64,000 nucleotides of DNA from Nakamurella flavida. GTDB lineage: Bacteria > Actinomycetota > Actinomycetes > Mycobacteriales > Nakamurellaceae. The notes under the pieces are model-generated. The model worked only from the letters and a program-made list of their open reading frames with translations, was not told the DNA's origin and did not search any database. A program made the position numbers and the translations under genes. The stretch lies in the NCBI RefSeq assembly GCF_030811475.1, contig NZ_JAUSQV010000001.1, forward strand, positions 1,387,501 to 1,451,500, written 5' to 3'. Of this stretch, positions 38,281-46,732 are shown piece after piece (position 1 is the stretch's first letter; every line of letters starts with the position of its first letter).

Positions 38281-38370
38281 GGGGCGGATGTCGTACCGGG
38301 ACTGTACGGGAGGCGCCCCACGCGACCGGCCCGGCGGGCCGTCGGGAACCCCGTGCCGCGGGCGGACCGG

Positions 38371-39636
38371 TCAGCCGACACGGGAGGCGAGCCGGGCGGC
38401 GACGGCGTCGCACAGCACGGCCGCCAGCACCGTCTTGGGCCCGAACGGGACGGGCAGCTCGTCGCCCTCCCGGCTCAGCAGCACGGCGGCGTTGTCCTCG
38501 GCGCCGAAGGCCCGGCCCCCGTCGACCCGGTTGACCACCAGCAGGTCACAGCCCTTGCGGGCGATCTTGGCGCGGCCGTGGGCGAGCACGGCGGTGCGGA
38601 TCTCGGCGTCGGTGCCCCCCTCGCCGGTCTCCGCGGCGAAGCCCACCACCACCGCGGGACGGCCCGGGCCGGGTCGGGAGAGGGCGGCGAGCACATCGGG
38701 GTTCTCCACCAGCGCCAGGGGTTCCGGGCCACGGCCGGCTTCCTTCTTGATCTTGTGCGCGGCAGCCTCGGCGGGTCGGAAGTCGGCCACGGCCGCGGCC
38801 ATCACCAGGGCGTCGGCCCCCCGTGTGGCCTCGGCGGTCGCCGCGGCGAGCTCGGCGGTGGACGACACCCGGACCAGCTGCACACCGGGCGGGACCGGCA
38901 GTTCGGTCGAAGCCGCGATCAGGGTGACCCGGGCTCCCCGGGCCGCGGCGACCAACGCGACGGCGAAGCCCTGGCGGCCACTGGAGCGGTTGCCGAGGAA
39001 GCGGACCGGGTCGAGCGCCTCACGGGTGCCGCCGGCGGTGACCACGACAGTGCGACCGGCGAGGTCCTGCGGCAGGGAACCGGGGCGGCCGTGCTCGAGC
39101 AGGGCCAGCGCCACGATGTGCTCGGGATCGGGCAGCCGACCGGGGCCGGAATCGGAGCCGGTCAGCCGGCCGCTCGCCGGATCGACGACGACGACCCCGC
39201 GTTCGCGGAGGGTGGCGACATTGGCCCGGGTGGCCGGGTGGGACCACATCTCGCTGTGCATGGCCGGCGCCATCAGCACCGGCGCCCGGGTGACGAGCAG
39301 GGTCGCGGTGAGCAGATCGTCCGATCGGCCGGTGGCCGCCCGGGCCATCAGGTCCGCCGTGGCGGGGGCGATCACCACCAGGTCCGCGTGCTGGCCGGTG
39401 GACACGTGGGCCACGGACGGGACGTCGGTCCAGACATCGGTGGCCACCGGATTGCCGGACAGCGCCTCGAAGGTGGCCGCGCCGACGAACCGCAGCGCGG
39501 ACTCCGTCGGGACCACGGTGACCACCCAGGACGGGTCGTGGGCCCGCAGACGGCGGACGACCTCGCACGCCTTGTAGGCGGCGATGCCCCCGCCGACGCC
39601 GACGACGACGCGGGTCGGCGCGGTGGCGGACGTCAT
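38371..39636 (-). CDS. coaBC: bifunctional phosphopantothenoylcysteine decarboxylase / phosphopantothenate-cysteine ligase
   Basis: Two consecutive steps of coenzyme A synthesis. The protein has 421 residues. CoaC part (1-185): flavin-binding [40 protein letters not shown], and the active-site-lid-type APAMHSEMW. CoaB part (190-420): [20 protein letters not shown] then [20 protein letters not shown] and the KIKKE lysine motif for CTP. ATG 39636 lies 43 bases after the rpoZ stop; the frame upstream of it overlaps rpoZ and is rejected. Confidence 0.97.
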   Translation of the reverse strand: MTSATAPTRVVVGVGGGIAAYKACEVVRRLRAHDPSWVVTVVPTESALRFVGAATFEALSGNPVATDVWTDVPSVAHVSTGQHADLVVIAPATADLMARAATGRSDDLLTATLLVTRAPVLMAPAMHSEMWSHPATRANVATLRERGVVVVDPASGRLTGSDSGPGRLPDPEHIVALALLEHGRPGSLPQDLAGRTVVVTAGGTREALDPVRFLGNRSSGRQGFAVALVAAARGARVTLIAASTELPVPPGVQLVRVSSTAELAAATAEATRGADALVMAAAVADFRPAEAAAHKIKKEAGRGPEPLALVENPDVLAALSRPGPGRPAVVVGFAAETGEGGTDAEIRTAVLAHGRAKIARKGCDLLVVNRVDGGRAFGAEDNAAVLLSREGDELPVPFGPKTVLAAVLCDAVAARLASRVG

Positions 39637-39679
39637 CGGGCGCGGCTCACGGCGGGGACGGGGAGGGGACGGCGAGCCG

Positions 39680-39994
39680 TCAGGCGCCTTCACCCTCGGT
39701 GTGCGTCAGCAGGCCGGCGTTGATCTCGCGCAGGGCGATGGAGAGCGGCTTCTCCTTGGGCAGCGGCTCGACCAGCGGGCCGACGTACTCGAGCAGGCCC
39801 TCGCCGAGCTGGGCGTAGTAGTCGTTGATCTGACGCGCGCGCTTGGCGGCGTAGATCGACAGGCCGTACTTGGAACTGGTCCGGGTGAGCAGCTCGTCGA
39901 TCGGCGGGTACGTGATGCCGGCGGCGGCCATGTCGGCCGGGCTGGGCAGCGCGGCGGCCGCGTCGTGGGTGCTGGTGTTGATCGAACTCGTCAT
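39680..39994 (-). CDS. rpoZ: RNA polymerase omega subunit
   Basis: Small subunit that helps fold and assemble the beta' subunit, 104 residues. [20 protein letters not shown] then [20 protein letters not shown], and [16 protein letters not shown], match actinobacterial omega. ATG 39994 has AGGAG about 12 bases upstream. The gene lies between gmk and coaBC in the conserved order. Confidence 0.97.
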   Translation of the reverse strand: MTSSINTSTHDAAAALPSPADMAAAGITYPPIDELLTRTSSKYGLSIYAAKRARQINDYYAQLGEGLLEYVGPLVEPLPKEKPLSIALREINAGLLTHTEGEGA

Positions 39995-40112
39995 CGGCTG
40001 GACTCACTCCTGTGTCTTGTTCCCGCTGCGGACCGGCGGGCCGGCGGCGGGGCGGAACGTCGAGCCGCGTCCGCGCCGCCCGGTCCGGCGACGTCGTCCC
40101 GGTGGGGAGCCG

Positions 40113-40730
40113 TCAGGAGACGGGATCGGGACGTGGCTCAACCATCAACGATACCAAGTCGGTCACGGCCGAGCGGACGTCGTGGTTGACCACGGTGTGG
40201 TCGAACTCCCCCTCGGCGGCCAACTCGATGCGGGCGGCGTCCAACCGGGCCCGGACGGTCTCGTCGTCCTCCGTGCCCCGACCGACCAGGCGCCGGGCCA
40301 GCTCGTCGAAGGACGGTGGGGCCAGGAAGATCAGCACGGCCTCGTGCCCGAGGCTGCTGCGCCGGACCTGACGTGCCCCCTGGACCTCGATCTCCAGCAG
40401 CACGTCCTGGCCCGCCGCGAGGCGTTCGCCGACGGGACCGGTCGGGGTGCCGTAGAAGTGGTCGGCGAACGAGGCGTGCTCGAGAAGATCGCCACGGCCG
40501 ATCATCTCGGCGAACTCGGTGCCGGAACGGAAGAAGTAGTTCACCCCGTCCCGTTCCCCGGGCCGCGGCTTGCGGGTGGTCGCCGACACCGAGTACCAGA
40601 GCCCCGGAACGGCCTGCTTGATGTGCTCCAGGACGGTGCTCTTGCCCACCCCGGACGGGCCGGAGAGGACGAAGAGCCGCCCCCGCCGGACGTGCTCGGC
40701 GGGGGCGGGATGGTGCTCGGCGGACGTCAC
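40113..40730 (-). CDS. gmk: guanylate kinase
   Basis: ATP-dependent phosphorylation of GMP to GDP. The protein has 205 residues. The P-loop GPSGVGKST begins at residue 24, followed by WYSVSATTRKPRPGERDGVN then YFF, the GMP-binding block, and EIEVQGARQVRR. GTG 40730 is seven bases after the mihF stop, so the two are co-transcribed. About 12 extra N-terminal residues precede the core. Confidence 0.97.
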   Translation of the reverse strand: MTSAEHHPAPAEHVRRGRLFVLSGPSGVGKSTVLEHIKQAVPGLWYSVSATTRKPRPGERDGVNYFFRSGTEFAEMIGRGDLLEHASFADHFYGTPTGPVGERLAAGQDVLLEIEVQGARQVRRSSLGHEAVLIFLAPPSFDELARRLVGRGTEDDETVRARLDAARIELAAEGEFDHTVVNHDVRSAVTDLVSLMVEPRPDPVS

Positions 40731-40737
40731 CGGTCGG

Positions 40738-41052
40738 TCAGTACCCGAACTCGGTCAGCATCGCCTGACGCTGACGCTCGCCCAGGCCGCGGACCCGCCG
40801 GCTCGGCGCGATCTCGAACTGCTCCATCAGCTGTGCGGCGCGCACCTTGCCGACACCGGGCAGCGCCTCGAGCAGTGCGGAGACCTTCAACTTGGCCAGC
40901 GCCTCGTCGGTCTCGGCGTCCAGCAGGACCTGCTTCAGCGTGGTGCCGCCTCGCTTCAACCGCTCCTTGAGCTCGGCGCGGACCCGACGGGCCGCCGCCG
41001 CCTTCTCCAACGCTGCAGCGCGCTGTTCGTCGGTCAGTTGGGGCAGAGCCAC
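40738..41052 (-). CDS. mihF: actinobacterial integration host factor (mIHF)
   Basis: Nucleoid-associated DNA-binding protein unrelated to HU-type IHF, 104 residues. LPQLTDEQRAAALEKAAAAR and LKRGGTTLKQVLLDAETDEA precede the helix-two-turn-helix KVSALLEALPGVGKVRAAQL, then IAPSRRVRGLGERQR. These are the classic mIHF sequences. GTG 41052 has GAGG seven bases upstream. It heads the gmk-rpoZ-coaBC unit. Confidence 0.96.
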   Translation of the reverse strand: MALPQLTDEQRAAALEKAAAARRVRAELKERLKRGGTTLKQVLLDAETDEALAKLKVSALLEALPGVGKVRAAQLMEQFEIAPSRRVRGLGERQRQAMLTEFGY

Positions 41053-41187
41053 TTCGGCCTCACTTCTCGCTCAGGGTCTTCTGGAGCATCTCAGGGGAGG
41101 GACTCCGCGGCACTCGCTCGCGGGCCCGTCCCGAACCTACCCAGGCCCCGGGCCAGCAGCAAACACCGCCCCCGGGGAAGCTCGACG

Positions 41188-41219
41188 GCCACCCGTCCGG
41201 ACTACGCCGTCCGGGTGGC
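41188..41219. repeat. stem-loop in the gap between the permease gene and mihF
   Basis: CCGGAC, six bases, GTCCGG, extended by flanking GCCACCCG / CGGGTGGC. It lies in the 386-base gap (41053-41438) upstream of mihF and downstream of the amino-acid permease gene. It could stop permease transcription or lie in the mihF leader. I see no gene in this gap. Confidence 0.35.
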
Positions 41220-41438
41220 GTGATACCGGTCCGTCGCGGATGGCCCGCCCCCCGTGACGGCTGGGCCAGCCGGTTCCCGGGCCACCGGCCGGGACACCGA
41301 CGGCAGAGAAGCGCCTCAGCCGGGTGATGGGATACGCCCGGAGCCCGCTGAGCGCTCGTTGCGAAGAGGACGGCGCGCCGCGGGGTGTGCATCAGACCCT
41401 TTTGCCCGGGTAAGAAGTCCGCAGCTCGCCGGCAGTGC

Positions 41439-42974
41439 TCAACGCCGGTCCGGCCCGGACGTCGCGTCGTCGGCGGGATCGCCCGCCGCCCCCTCCGCGG
41501 CCCGGCGTCCGACCAGCGAGTGGTGGCGGCCGTAGAGGACGTACACGACGACGCCGATGGCCATCCAGACCACGAAACGCACCCAGGTCTCGGCGGTGAG
41601 GTTGATCATCAGCCACAGGCAGGCCAGGACGGAGAGGATCGGGATGACCGGCATCCACGGCACGCGATAGGCCCGCGGGAGGTCCGGCTGCCGCCGGCGC
41701 AGCAGGACCACCCCGATGGAGACCAGCACGAAGGCGAACAGGGTGCCGACGTTGACCATCTCCTCGAGCACCCCGATGTCGACGAACCCGGCGACCAACG
41801 CGACGACGACCCCGACACCCAGAGTGATCCGGGTGGGGGTCCCGGTCCGCTCGCTCACCGAGGCCATCCCCCGGGGCAGCAGACCGTCCCGGCTCATCGC
41901 GAAGATCACCCGGCTCTGCCCCAGCATGAGGACGAGCACCACGGTGGTGAGTCCGGCGATGGCCCCGACGGCGATCACCTTGGCCGCCCAGTTCACCCCG
42001 ACGAGGGTGAAGGCGCTGGCCAGCGTGGCGTCGTCGCCCGGGAGGTCGGAGTACTTGACCATGCCCGTCAACGCGACGGTGACCAGCACGTAGAGCACCG
42101 TGACGATGATCAACGAGCCGAAGATCCCGCGGGGCAGGTCCCGGCGCGGCTCCTTCGTCTCCTCCGCCGCGGTGGCGACCACGTCGAACCCGATGAAGGC
42201 GAAGAAGACCAGGGAGGCCGCGGCGAGCACGCCGAAGGCACCGAAGCTGGACGGTGCGCTGCCGGTGATCAGCTGCAGCAGGGGCTGCTGCAGGGCCGGG
42301 GTACTGCCCTGTTCCGCCGGCACCGTGGCCGGGATGAACGGGGTCAGGTTCGAGGCCTTGAAGAAGGTGAAGCCGACCACGATGACCAAGAGCACCACAC
42401 CGACCTTGATGGCGGTGATCACGGCGTTCGCCCGCGCGGAGATCTTGGTGCCGGAGATGAGCAGCACGGTGACCACGGCGACGATGAGCATGGCGCCCCA
42501 GTCGACCTTCACCCCGCCGACCTGCACCGTCGCCGTCAGCGACCCGCCGAACTCGGTGAACAGGTTGCCCAGGTACAGCGACCAGCCCTTGGCCACGACG
42601 GCGGAGCCGAGCGCGAACTCCAGCACCAGGTCCCAGCCGATGATCCAGGCGACCAGCTCGCCCAGGGTGGCGTAGCTGAAGGTGTAGGCCGACCCGGCCA
42701 CCGGGACGGTGGAGGCGAACTCGGCGTAGCACATGGCGGCCAACCCGCAGGCGACGGCGGCGATGACGAAGGACAGCGACACCGCCGGGCCGGCCGTGGT
42801 GGCCGCCACCCGGGCGGTCAGGGTGAAGATGCCTGCGCCGATGACGACGGCCACCCCGAAGACCGTCAGGTCCCACGCGGAGAGGTTGCGTCGGAGCTTG
42901 TGGCCGGGTTCGTCGGTGTCCCGGACGGACTGCTCCACCGACTTCGTCCGGAACAGGGTGTGCCAGGTGCTCAT
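41439..42974 (-). CDS. APC family amino acid permease
   Basis: Membrane transporter of 511 residues with about 12 hydrophobic segments. TVFGVAVVIGAGIFTLTARV (TM1 with the unwound G-A-G-I-F substrate motif), PVAGSAYTFSYATLGELVAW, VFFAFIGFDVVATAAEETKE then PRRDLPRGI, and SRDGLLPRGMASV are typical of the cationic amino-acid transporter branch (YhdG/CAT-like). ATG 42974. It stands upstream of mihF and downstream of manA on the same strand. Substrate (basic or other amino acids) is inferred only at subfamily level. Confidence 0.92.
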   Translation of the reverse strand: MSTWHTLFRTKSVEQSVRDTDEPGHKLRRNLSAWDLTVFGVAVVIGAGIFTLTARVAATTAGPAVSLSFVIAAVACGLAAMCYAEFASTVPVAGSAYTFSYATLGELVAWIIGWDLVLEFALGSAVVAKGWSLYLGNLFTEFGGSLTATVQVGGVKVDWGAMLIVAVVTVLLISGTKISARANAVITAIKVGVVLLVIVVGFTFFKASNLTPFIPATVPAEQGSTPALQQPLLQLITGSAPSSFGAFGVLAAASLVFFAFIGFDVVATAAEETKEPRRDLPRGIFGSLIIVTVLYVLVTVALTGMVKYSDLPGDDATLASAFTLVGVNWAAKVIAVGAIAGLTTVVLVLMLGQSRVIFAMSRDGLLPRGMASVSERTGTPTRITLGVGVVVALVAGFVDIGVLEEMVNVGTLFAFVLVSIGVVLLRRRQPDLPRAYRVPWMPVIPILSVLACLWLMINLTAETWVRFVVWMAIGVVVYVLYGRHHSLVGRRAAEGAAGDPADDATSGPDRR

Positions 42975-43052
42975 GCGCGGTCGCCTCCGGGACGGGTGGA
43001 TCGGTCGCGCGAACCTACCCCCGACCGCACCGCTCGACCCGTCCGGGGCCGG

Positions 43053-44288
43053 TCACATGCCGTCGGTGGCCCGGAAGACGGTGCCCGACCCCTTGATGCG
43101 CACGTCACGGTCCTCCGCGGAGATCCACACCGAATGGCCCTGGGCGATCGTCAGGTCGCGGTCGGCGGCGTCGCGGACGCTGAACTCGCCCTCCACGGCC
43201 AGGATCACCTGCGGGCCGGGATGGCTCACGTCCCACTCCGTGCCGTCCAGCTCCAGCCGGGACAGCCGGAACTCCGGGACCGGGGTCGGGTAGACCCGCT
43301 CCCCCGGCCGGACCGGTTCACCCCGGAGCACGGGCACGTCGCCCGCGCTGAAATCCAGCACCCGCATGAGCTCCGGGACGTCCACGTGCTTGGGGGTCAG
43401 CCCGCCGCGCAGCACGTTGTCCGAGTTGGCCATGAGTTCCACGCCCACCCCGGACAGATAGGCGTGCAGATTTCCCGCGGACAGGAACAGGGCCTCCCCC
43501 GGCTGCAGGGTGATCCGGTTGAGCAGCAGGGAGGCCAGCACGCCGGGGTCGCCCGGGTAGCGCTCGCCCAGCTGCAGGGCGGTGCGGTACTCGGTGGCGT
43601 ACGGCGAACCGGCGGACACCCGCTCCACGCAGGCGGCCAGCACCGCGGAGAGCAGCGGATCGAGCACCGAGGACGGGATGGTGATCAGCGAGGAGAACAG
43701 TGCCCGCATGCCGTCGCTGTCGGGTTGCCCGGACAGCAGGGTCAGGTAGTGGTCCAGCTGGGGGACGGCCAGCGCGGCGAGCAGTTCCACCGTGACCCCG
43801 GGCTCGCGAAAACCGCACAGGGCGTGGAACTCGGTCAGCGCGCAGATCAACTCGGGTTTGTGCCAGCTGTCCCGGTAGTTGCGGTCCGGCGAGCGCAGGG
43901 ACAGCCCGGCCGCCTCCTCCCGGGCGAACCCGAGTCGGGCCTGCTCCGTCGAGGGGTGCGCCTGCAGGGACAGCGGCTCGGCCGCGGCGAGCACCTTGAG
44001 CAGGAACGGCAACCGCGGCCCGAACGCCTGCAGCACCCGCGGGCCCAGGGTGCCGACCGGATCGGCGGCGATGACGTCGACCAGGGCGTGGCCCGGTGGA
44101 TCCGGGGTCCCCGTCGGCGCAGCACGCCCGTCCGGGTCGTCCAGCAACCGGGAGGAGTCGGCCGGGTGGGCGCCGATCCACAACTCGGCCTGGGGGTGCC
44201 GTGTCGGGCTCGGTTCTCCGGTCAGCTCGGCGATCGCCGTCCGCGATCCCCAGGCGTAGGGACGGATCTGGTTGCGCATGGCCTTCAT
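43053..44288 (-). CDS. manA: mannose-6-phosphate isomerase, class I
   Basis: Zinc enzyme linking fructose-6-P to mannose-6-P for GDP-mannose synthesis. The protein has 411 residues. NQIRPYAWGSRTAIAELTGE then PSPTRHPQAELWIGAHPADS contains the AELW-GAHP zinc and substrate region; SLQAHPST and YRDSWHKPELICALTEFHAL supply further ligands. SAGNLHAYLSGVGVELMANS then DNVLRGGLTPKHVD is the C-terminal catalytic block. ATG 44288 overlaps the stop of the SIS gene by four bases, favouring it over ATG 44279. Confidence 0.97.
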   Translation of the reverse strand: MKAMRNQIRPYAWGSRTAIAELTGEPSPTRHPQAELWIGAHPADSSRLLDDPDGRAAPTGTPDPPGHALVDVIAADPVGTLGPRVLQAFGPRLPFLLKVLAAAEPLSLQAHPSTEQARLGFAREEAAGLSLRSPDRNYRDSWHKPELICALTEFHALCGFREPGVTVELLAALAVPQLDHYLTLLSGQPDSDGMRALFSSLITIPSSVLDPLLSAVLAACVERVSAGSPYATEYRTALQLGERYPGDPGVLASLLLNRITLQPGEALFLSAGNLHAYLSGVGVELMANSDNVLRGGLTPKHVDVPELMRVLDFSAGDVPVLRGEPVRPGERVYPTPVPEFRLSRLELDGTEWDVSHPGPQVILAVEGEFSVRDAADRDLTIAQGHSVWISAEDRDVRIKGSGTVFRATDGM

Positions 44289-45460
44289 CGGGCGGGCTCC
44301 GTTCCGAGAGCGGCCGTCCACAGCTCGCGGCGGGCCAGACCGTCGGGGGCGTCGAAGGGCGGGGCCACCGCGGCGGCCAGACCGAGGTAGACCGCGGCGA
44401 AGTCCAGGCGGACGAGCAGGGACAGGGCGGCGGAGACCCGCTCACCGAGCTGGCCCGGACCCCCCGGCCCGGCCAGTTCGGGCAGGGCCGGCTCGAGCGG
44501 GACGGCCCGGGGCACGGCCCGGGAGAGCGCCAGCGCCCGCGGATCGGGCCCGGACGGCGGGATCCACCCGGTGACCAGGACACCGGCCACCCGCTGGGCG
44601 ACCGCACCTCCGTCGTCGTCCGGGTCCGCGAAGAGATCGGCGGCGGCCACCGGTTGCCCGGCGGCGGCGAGCAACGCAGGGTTGGTCCGCGCCTGGGTGG
44701 AGGTCAGGGAGGTCGCCGCGACCCCGGCCAGCTCCCCGAGGGAGCGCACACCGTGCGCGGCGACGGCGTCGCCGACCCGATCGGTGCCGAGCAGGAGCGG
44801 CGTGCAGCCGAGCAGGTGATCGGCCAACCGCACGGCCGGGTTGAGGAAGGCGTCTGTCCGCGGGTGACAGGTGAGCGCCGCGGCATCGGCCTCCTCCGCG
44901 AGCTCGGCGAGCTCCACCCGCGGGAGCAGGCCCAGCTCGGCGGCGACGGTGAGCAGCACACCCAGCCGGGCCGTCACGGCCAGGGCCTCGGGCGTTGGCA
45001 GGGCGGGCACCAGCAACACCGGGCCGGCGGCCTGGGCGACCGGCCCGCTCTGCGACCCCCGGGCGATGGTCCACGCGCCGCGGCGCCGTGCGGTGGTCAC
45101 GGCGACGGCGGATTCCTCGTCCAGATCCGAGCCGGCGAGCACGACGACCACGTCGAGCGGGCCGATCCATCCGGGAGTGGACCCGGCGGCCAGCACGGGG
45201 ACGGCCAGCGGCTCGGGCAGCAGACTCACCAGCAGGGCCGTGTCCACGACCGCGTGCGGACCGATCACGACCACGGAACGGGGCCGCTCCGGTGGCGTCG
45301 ACCGTTGGTCGGCGACGAGATCCCGGACCTGACCGACCGCGGCGCGCCACTGCGCCCCCGCGCCGGCCGCCGAGCGCAGCAGGGCGAGCGTGTCGAATCG
45401 GGTCAACGCATCGGCGTCGTGCAGCAGATCGGCGTCCGGCACCCCGGACCGCGCGGTCAC
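44285..45460 (-). CDS. SIS-domain protein of the manA operon (phosphoglucose/phosphomannose isomerase-like)
   Basis: Protein of 391 residues. The first half resembles the sugar-isomerase fold (SVVVIGPHAVVDTALLVSLL, LDVVVVLAGSDLDEESAVAV, GAWTIARG). The second half is helical with no membrane segments. Family members sit between manA and a Trm112 gene in many actinobacteria and are listed as bifunctional sugar-P isomerase-like, but conserved catalytic residues are not obvious here. GTG 45460 overlaps the Trm112 stop by four bases. A role in mannose-P supply is inferred from context only. Confidence 0.75.
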   Translation of the reverse strand: MTARSGVPDADLLHDADALTRFDTLALLRSAAGAGAQWRAAVGQVRDLVADQRSTPPERPRSVVVIGPHAVVDTALLVSLLPEPLAVPVLAAGSTPGWIGPLDVVVVLAGSDLDEESAVAVTTARRRGAWTIARGSQSGPVAQAAGPVLLVPALPTPEALAVTARLGVLLTVAAELGLLPRVELAELAEEADAAALTCHPRTDAFLNPAVRLADHLLGCTPLLLGTDRVGDAVAAHGVRSLGELAGVAATSLTSTQARTNPALLAAAGQPVAAADLFADPDDDGGAVAQRVAGVLVTGWIPPSGPDPRALALSRAVPRAVPLEPALPELAGPGGPGQLGERVSAALSLLVRLDFAAVYLGLAAAVAPPFDAPDGLARRELWTAALGTEPAR

Positions 45461-45681
45461 GGAGCCGCCGGACCGGGGTCGGCGTCATCCAGCAGCAGGA
45501 CCGGGATGCCGTCACGGATGGGGAACGACCGGCCGCACTCGGTGCAGATCAGCACCGGCCGCGGGTCACCGCCGACCTCGCCCGCGGCCGCCTCGTCGAG
45601 GCGGAGAGGTGCGTGGTGCTCGGCCGGGCAGGCCAGGACCTCCAGCAGCAGGGGGTCCAGTCCGGCATCGGTGCGGGGCAT
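45457..45681 (-). CDS. Trm112 family protein
   Basis: Zinc-ribbon-like protein of 74 residues. LDPLLLEVLACPAEHHAPLR then VLICTECGRSFPIRDGIPVL follow the Trm112/UPF0434 pattern; one zinc-side cysteine pair (CTEC) is kept and the first (CPxC) is reduced to CPAE. Trm112 proteins activate methyltransferases in other organisms. ATG 45681 has GGAGGA four bases before it; a GTG at 45774 would add 31 Pro/Ala-rich residues. Coupled to the SIS gene. Confidence 0.85.
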   Translation of the reverse strand: MPRTDAGLDPLLLEVLACPAEHHAPLRLDEAAAGEVGGDPRPVLICTECGRSFPIRDGIPVLLLDDADPGPAAP

Positions 45682-46002
45682 CGGGTCCTCCGGTGGGTCG
45701 GGTGCGGGAGCGGCACGGGCGGCCCCGGCCGGGGTGGTCGGACCGGACCGCCCGGTCTCGGACAGGTCGGCCACGAACCCGGTGGGTAATGCCGAGGCAA
45801 AGGAACAGTGACCCCGAGGCTACCGGCCCAACCCGACACACACCCCCCTCCGGGCGGGTGACGACCGGATCCGCCGGGCTGCTCCGGTCAGGTCGGACAC
45901 CCCCGACGGGTGCACACCGGCCCCGCCGAGGCGCGGGGGGGCGGGCAGCACAGGACCGGGAACCGAACGGCCGGACCGAGCGGGCGCACGCCGCCGCGTC
46001 GA
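45682..46002. other. gene-free stretch where a phosphomannomutase gene would be expected
   Basis: A TAGCCT hexamer on the minus strand (45822-45817) is a plausible -10 for the Trm112-SIS-manA unit. The rest is G-rich sequence without coding potential. In mycobacterial synteny, as I recall it, a phosphomannomutase gene occupies this interval; no remnant is visible. Confidence 0.4.
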
Positions 46003-46356
46003 TCAGACCTCGGGGAAGCGCAGCACCCGCAGGTGACCGCGCTTGTCGCCGCCGGCCGGGGGCGGCTCGGCGGCGGGCGGCTCGGCCCGGCCGGCCTCGC
46101 GCACGGCGTCGGCCAACGCCTCCAGGTCGTCCGCACGCGGGCCGGCGGAGAGCAGTTCACCGTCGGGCCGGACCACGTCCCAGCCCTTGGGCGCCGTCAG
46201 GTGCTCGGCGTGGAAGGCGCAGAGGTCGTACGAGTGGGGCTCGGCCGCCGTGGCCAACGGGCCGACGACCGCAGTCGAATCCGCGTACGCATAGGTGAGG
46301 GTTGCCACCGCGCCATGGGTGCACCCCGTACGCGAACACCGACGCAACCTGGCCAC
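46003..46356 (-). CDS. DUF3499 family protein
   Basis: Protein of 117 residues. The conserved part is RRCSRTGCTHGAVATLTYAY then ADSTAVVGPL and HSYDLCAFHAEHLTAPKGWD. It has two cysteines at the start and a C-x-x-H pair later, so it may bind a metal as a small zinc-ribbon-like fold. GTG 46356 has TATCGT exactly seven bases upstream and no ribosome site, so it is probably leaderless. Members lie next to the metallopeptidase/whiB2 genes across actinobacteria; the function is unknown. Confidence 0.9.
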   Translation of the reverse strand: MARLRRCSRTGCTHGAVATLTYAYADSTAVVGPLATAAEPHSYDLCAFHAEHLTAPKGWDVVRPDGELLSAGPRADDLEALADAVREAGRAEPPAAEPPPAGGDKRGHLRVLRFPEV

Positions 46357-46437
46357 GCCGGGGACGATAACCCGGCGCGGCGTCCCGGGGACACTCGGCG
46401 CGCCGCCACGCCGGGGGCGTCGGCCACCCGGCTCGGG

Positions 46438-46650
46438 TCACTCGAGGTGCACCACCACCCGGTCGGCGGGGACGACCGGCCGGGCGGCATGCCCGGAGCA
46501 GAGGCGGTAGCTGTGGGACGCCGGAGGGCCGGCGGACGGGCCAGGGATCAGCGGGCCGATGAAAGCCGTGGAACGGACATGGTCGTAGACCAGGACCGCG
46601 GTCCCCGGCCGGTCGCAGCCCGTCCGCGAGCACCGCTGCACCCCGTCCAC
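46438..46650 (-). CDS. second, shorter DUF3499-like protein
   Basis: Protein of 70 residues from GTG 46650. VQRCSRTGCDRPGTAVLVYD then HVRSTAFIGPL and SHSYRLCSGHAARPVVPADR copy the key positions of the neighbouring DUF3499 protein, including CSRTGC and the C-x-x-H pair. The GTG aligns with the start of the neighbour and has CACCGT six bases upstream. The open frame continues upstream into the insertion sequence, but that part is not homologous. It is probably a tandem paralogue, 81 bases upstream of its partner. Confidence 0.72.
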   Translation of the reverse strand: MDGVQRCSRTGCDRPGTAVLVYDHVRSTAFIGPLIPGPSAGPPASHSYRLCSGHAARPVVPADRVVVHLE

Positions 46651-46726
46651 GCCGGCACGGTGGGCCACGGGCCCCCGCTCCGGCGTCGGTGGACACGGCG
46701 GCGCCGGGACCGGGCGCGGCCCGGCG

Positions 46727-46732
46727 CCTAGA
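46727..46732. repeat. left target-site duplication CCTAGA of the IS element
   Basis: CCTAGA directly precedes the left inverted repeat and is repeated at 47820-47825. It fits the NCTAGN target described for IS481 itself. Confidence 0.85.

Noticed and set aside
36251-39577. A 1108-codon plus-strand frame opposite priA, metK and coaBC
   Set aside because: Mirror frame of three well-identified genes; composition is His/Gly/Arg/Val-rich with no domain. High-GC antisense artefact. The same applies to 41385-44390, 44096-45811, 56441-59035 and similar plus-strand frames.
41060-41392. 110-codon minus-strand frame between the permease gene and mihF
   Set aside because: No ribosome site, no recognisable domain, Arg/Pro/Gly-rich composition; treated as non-coding.
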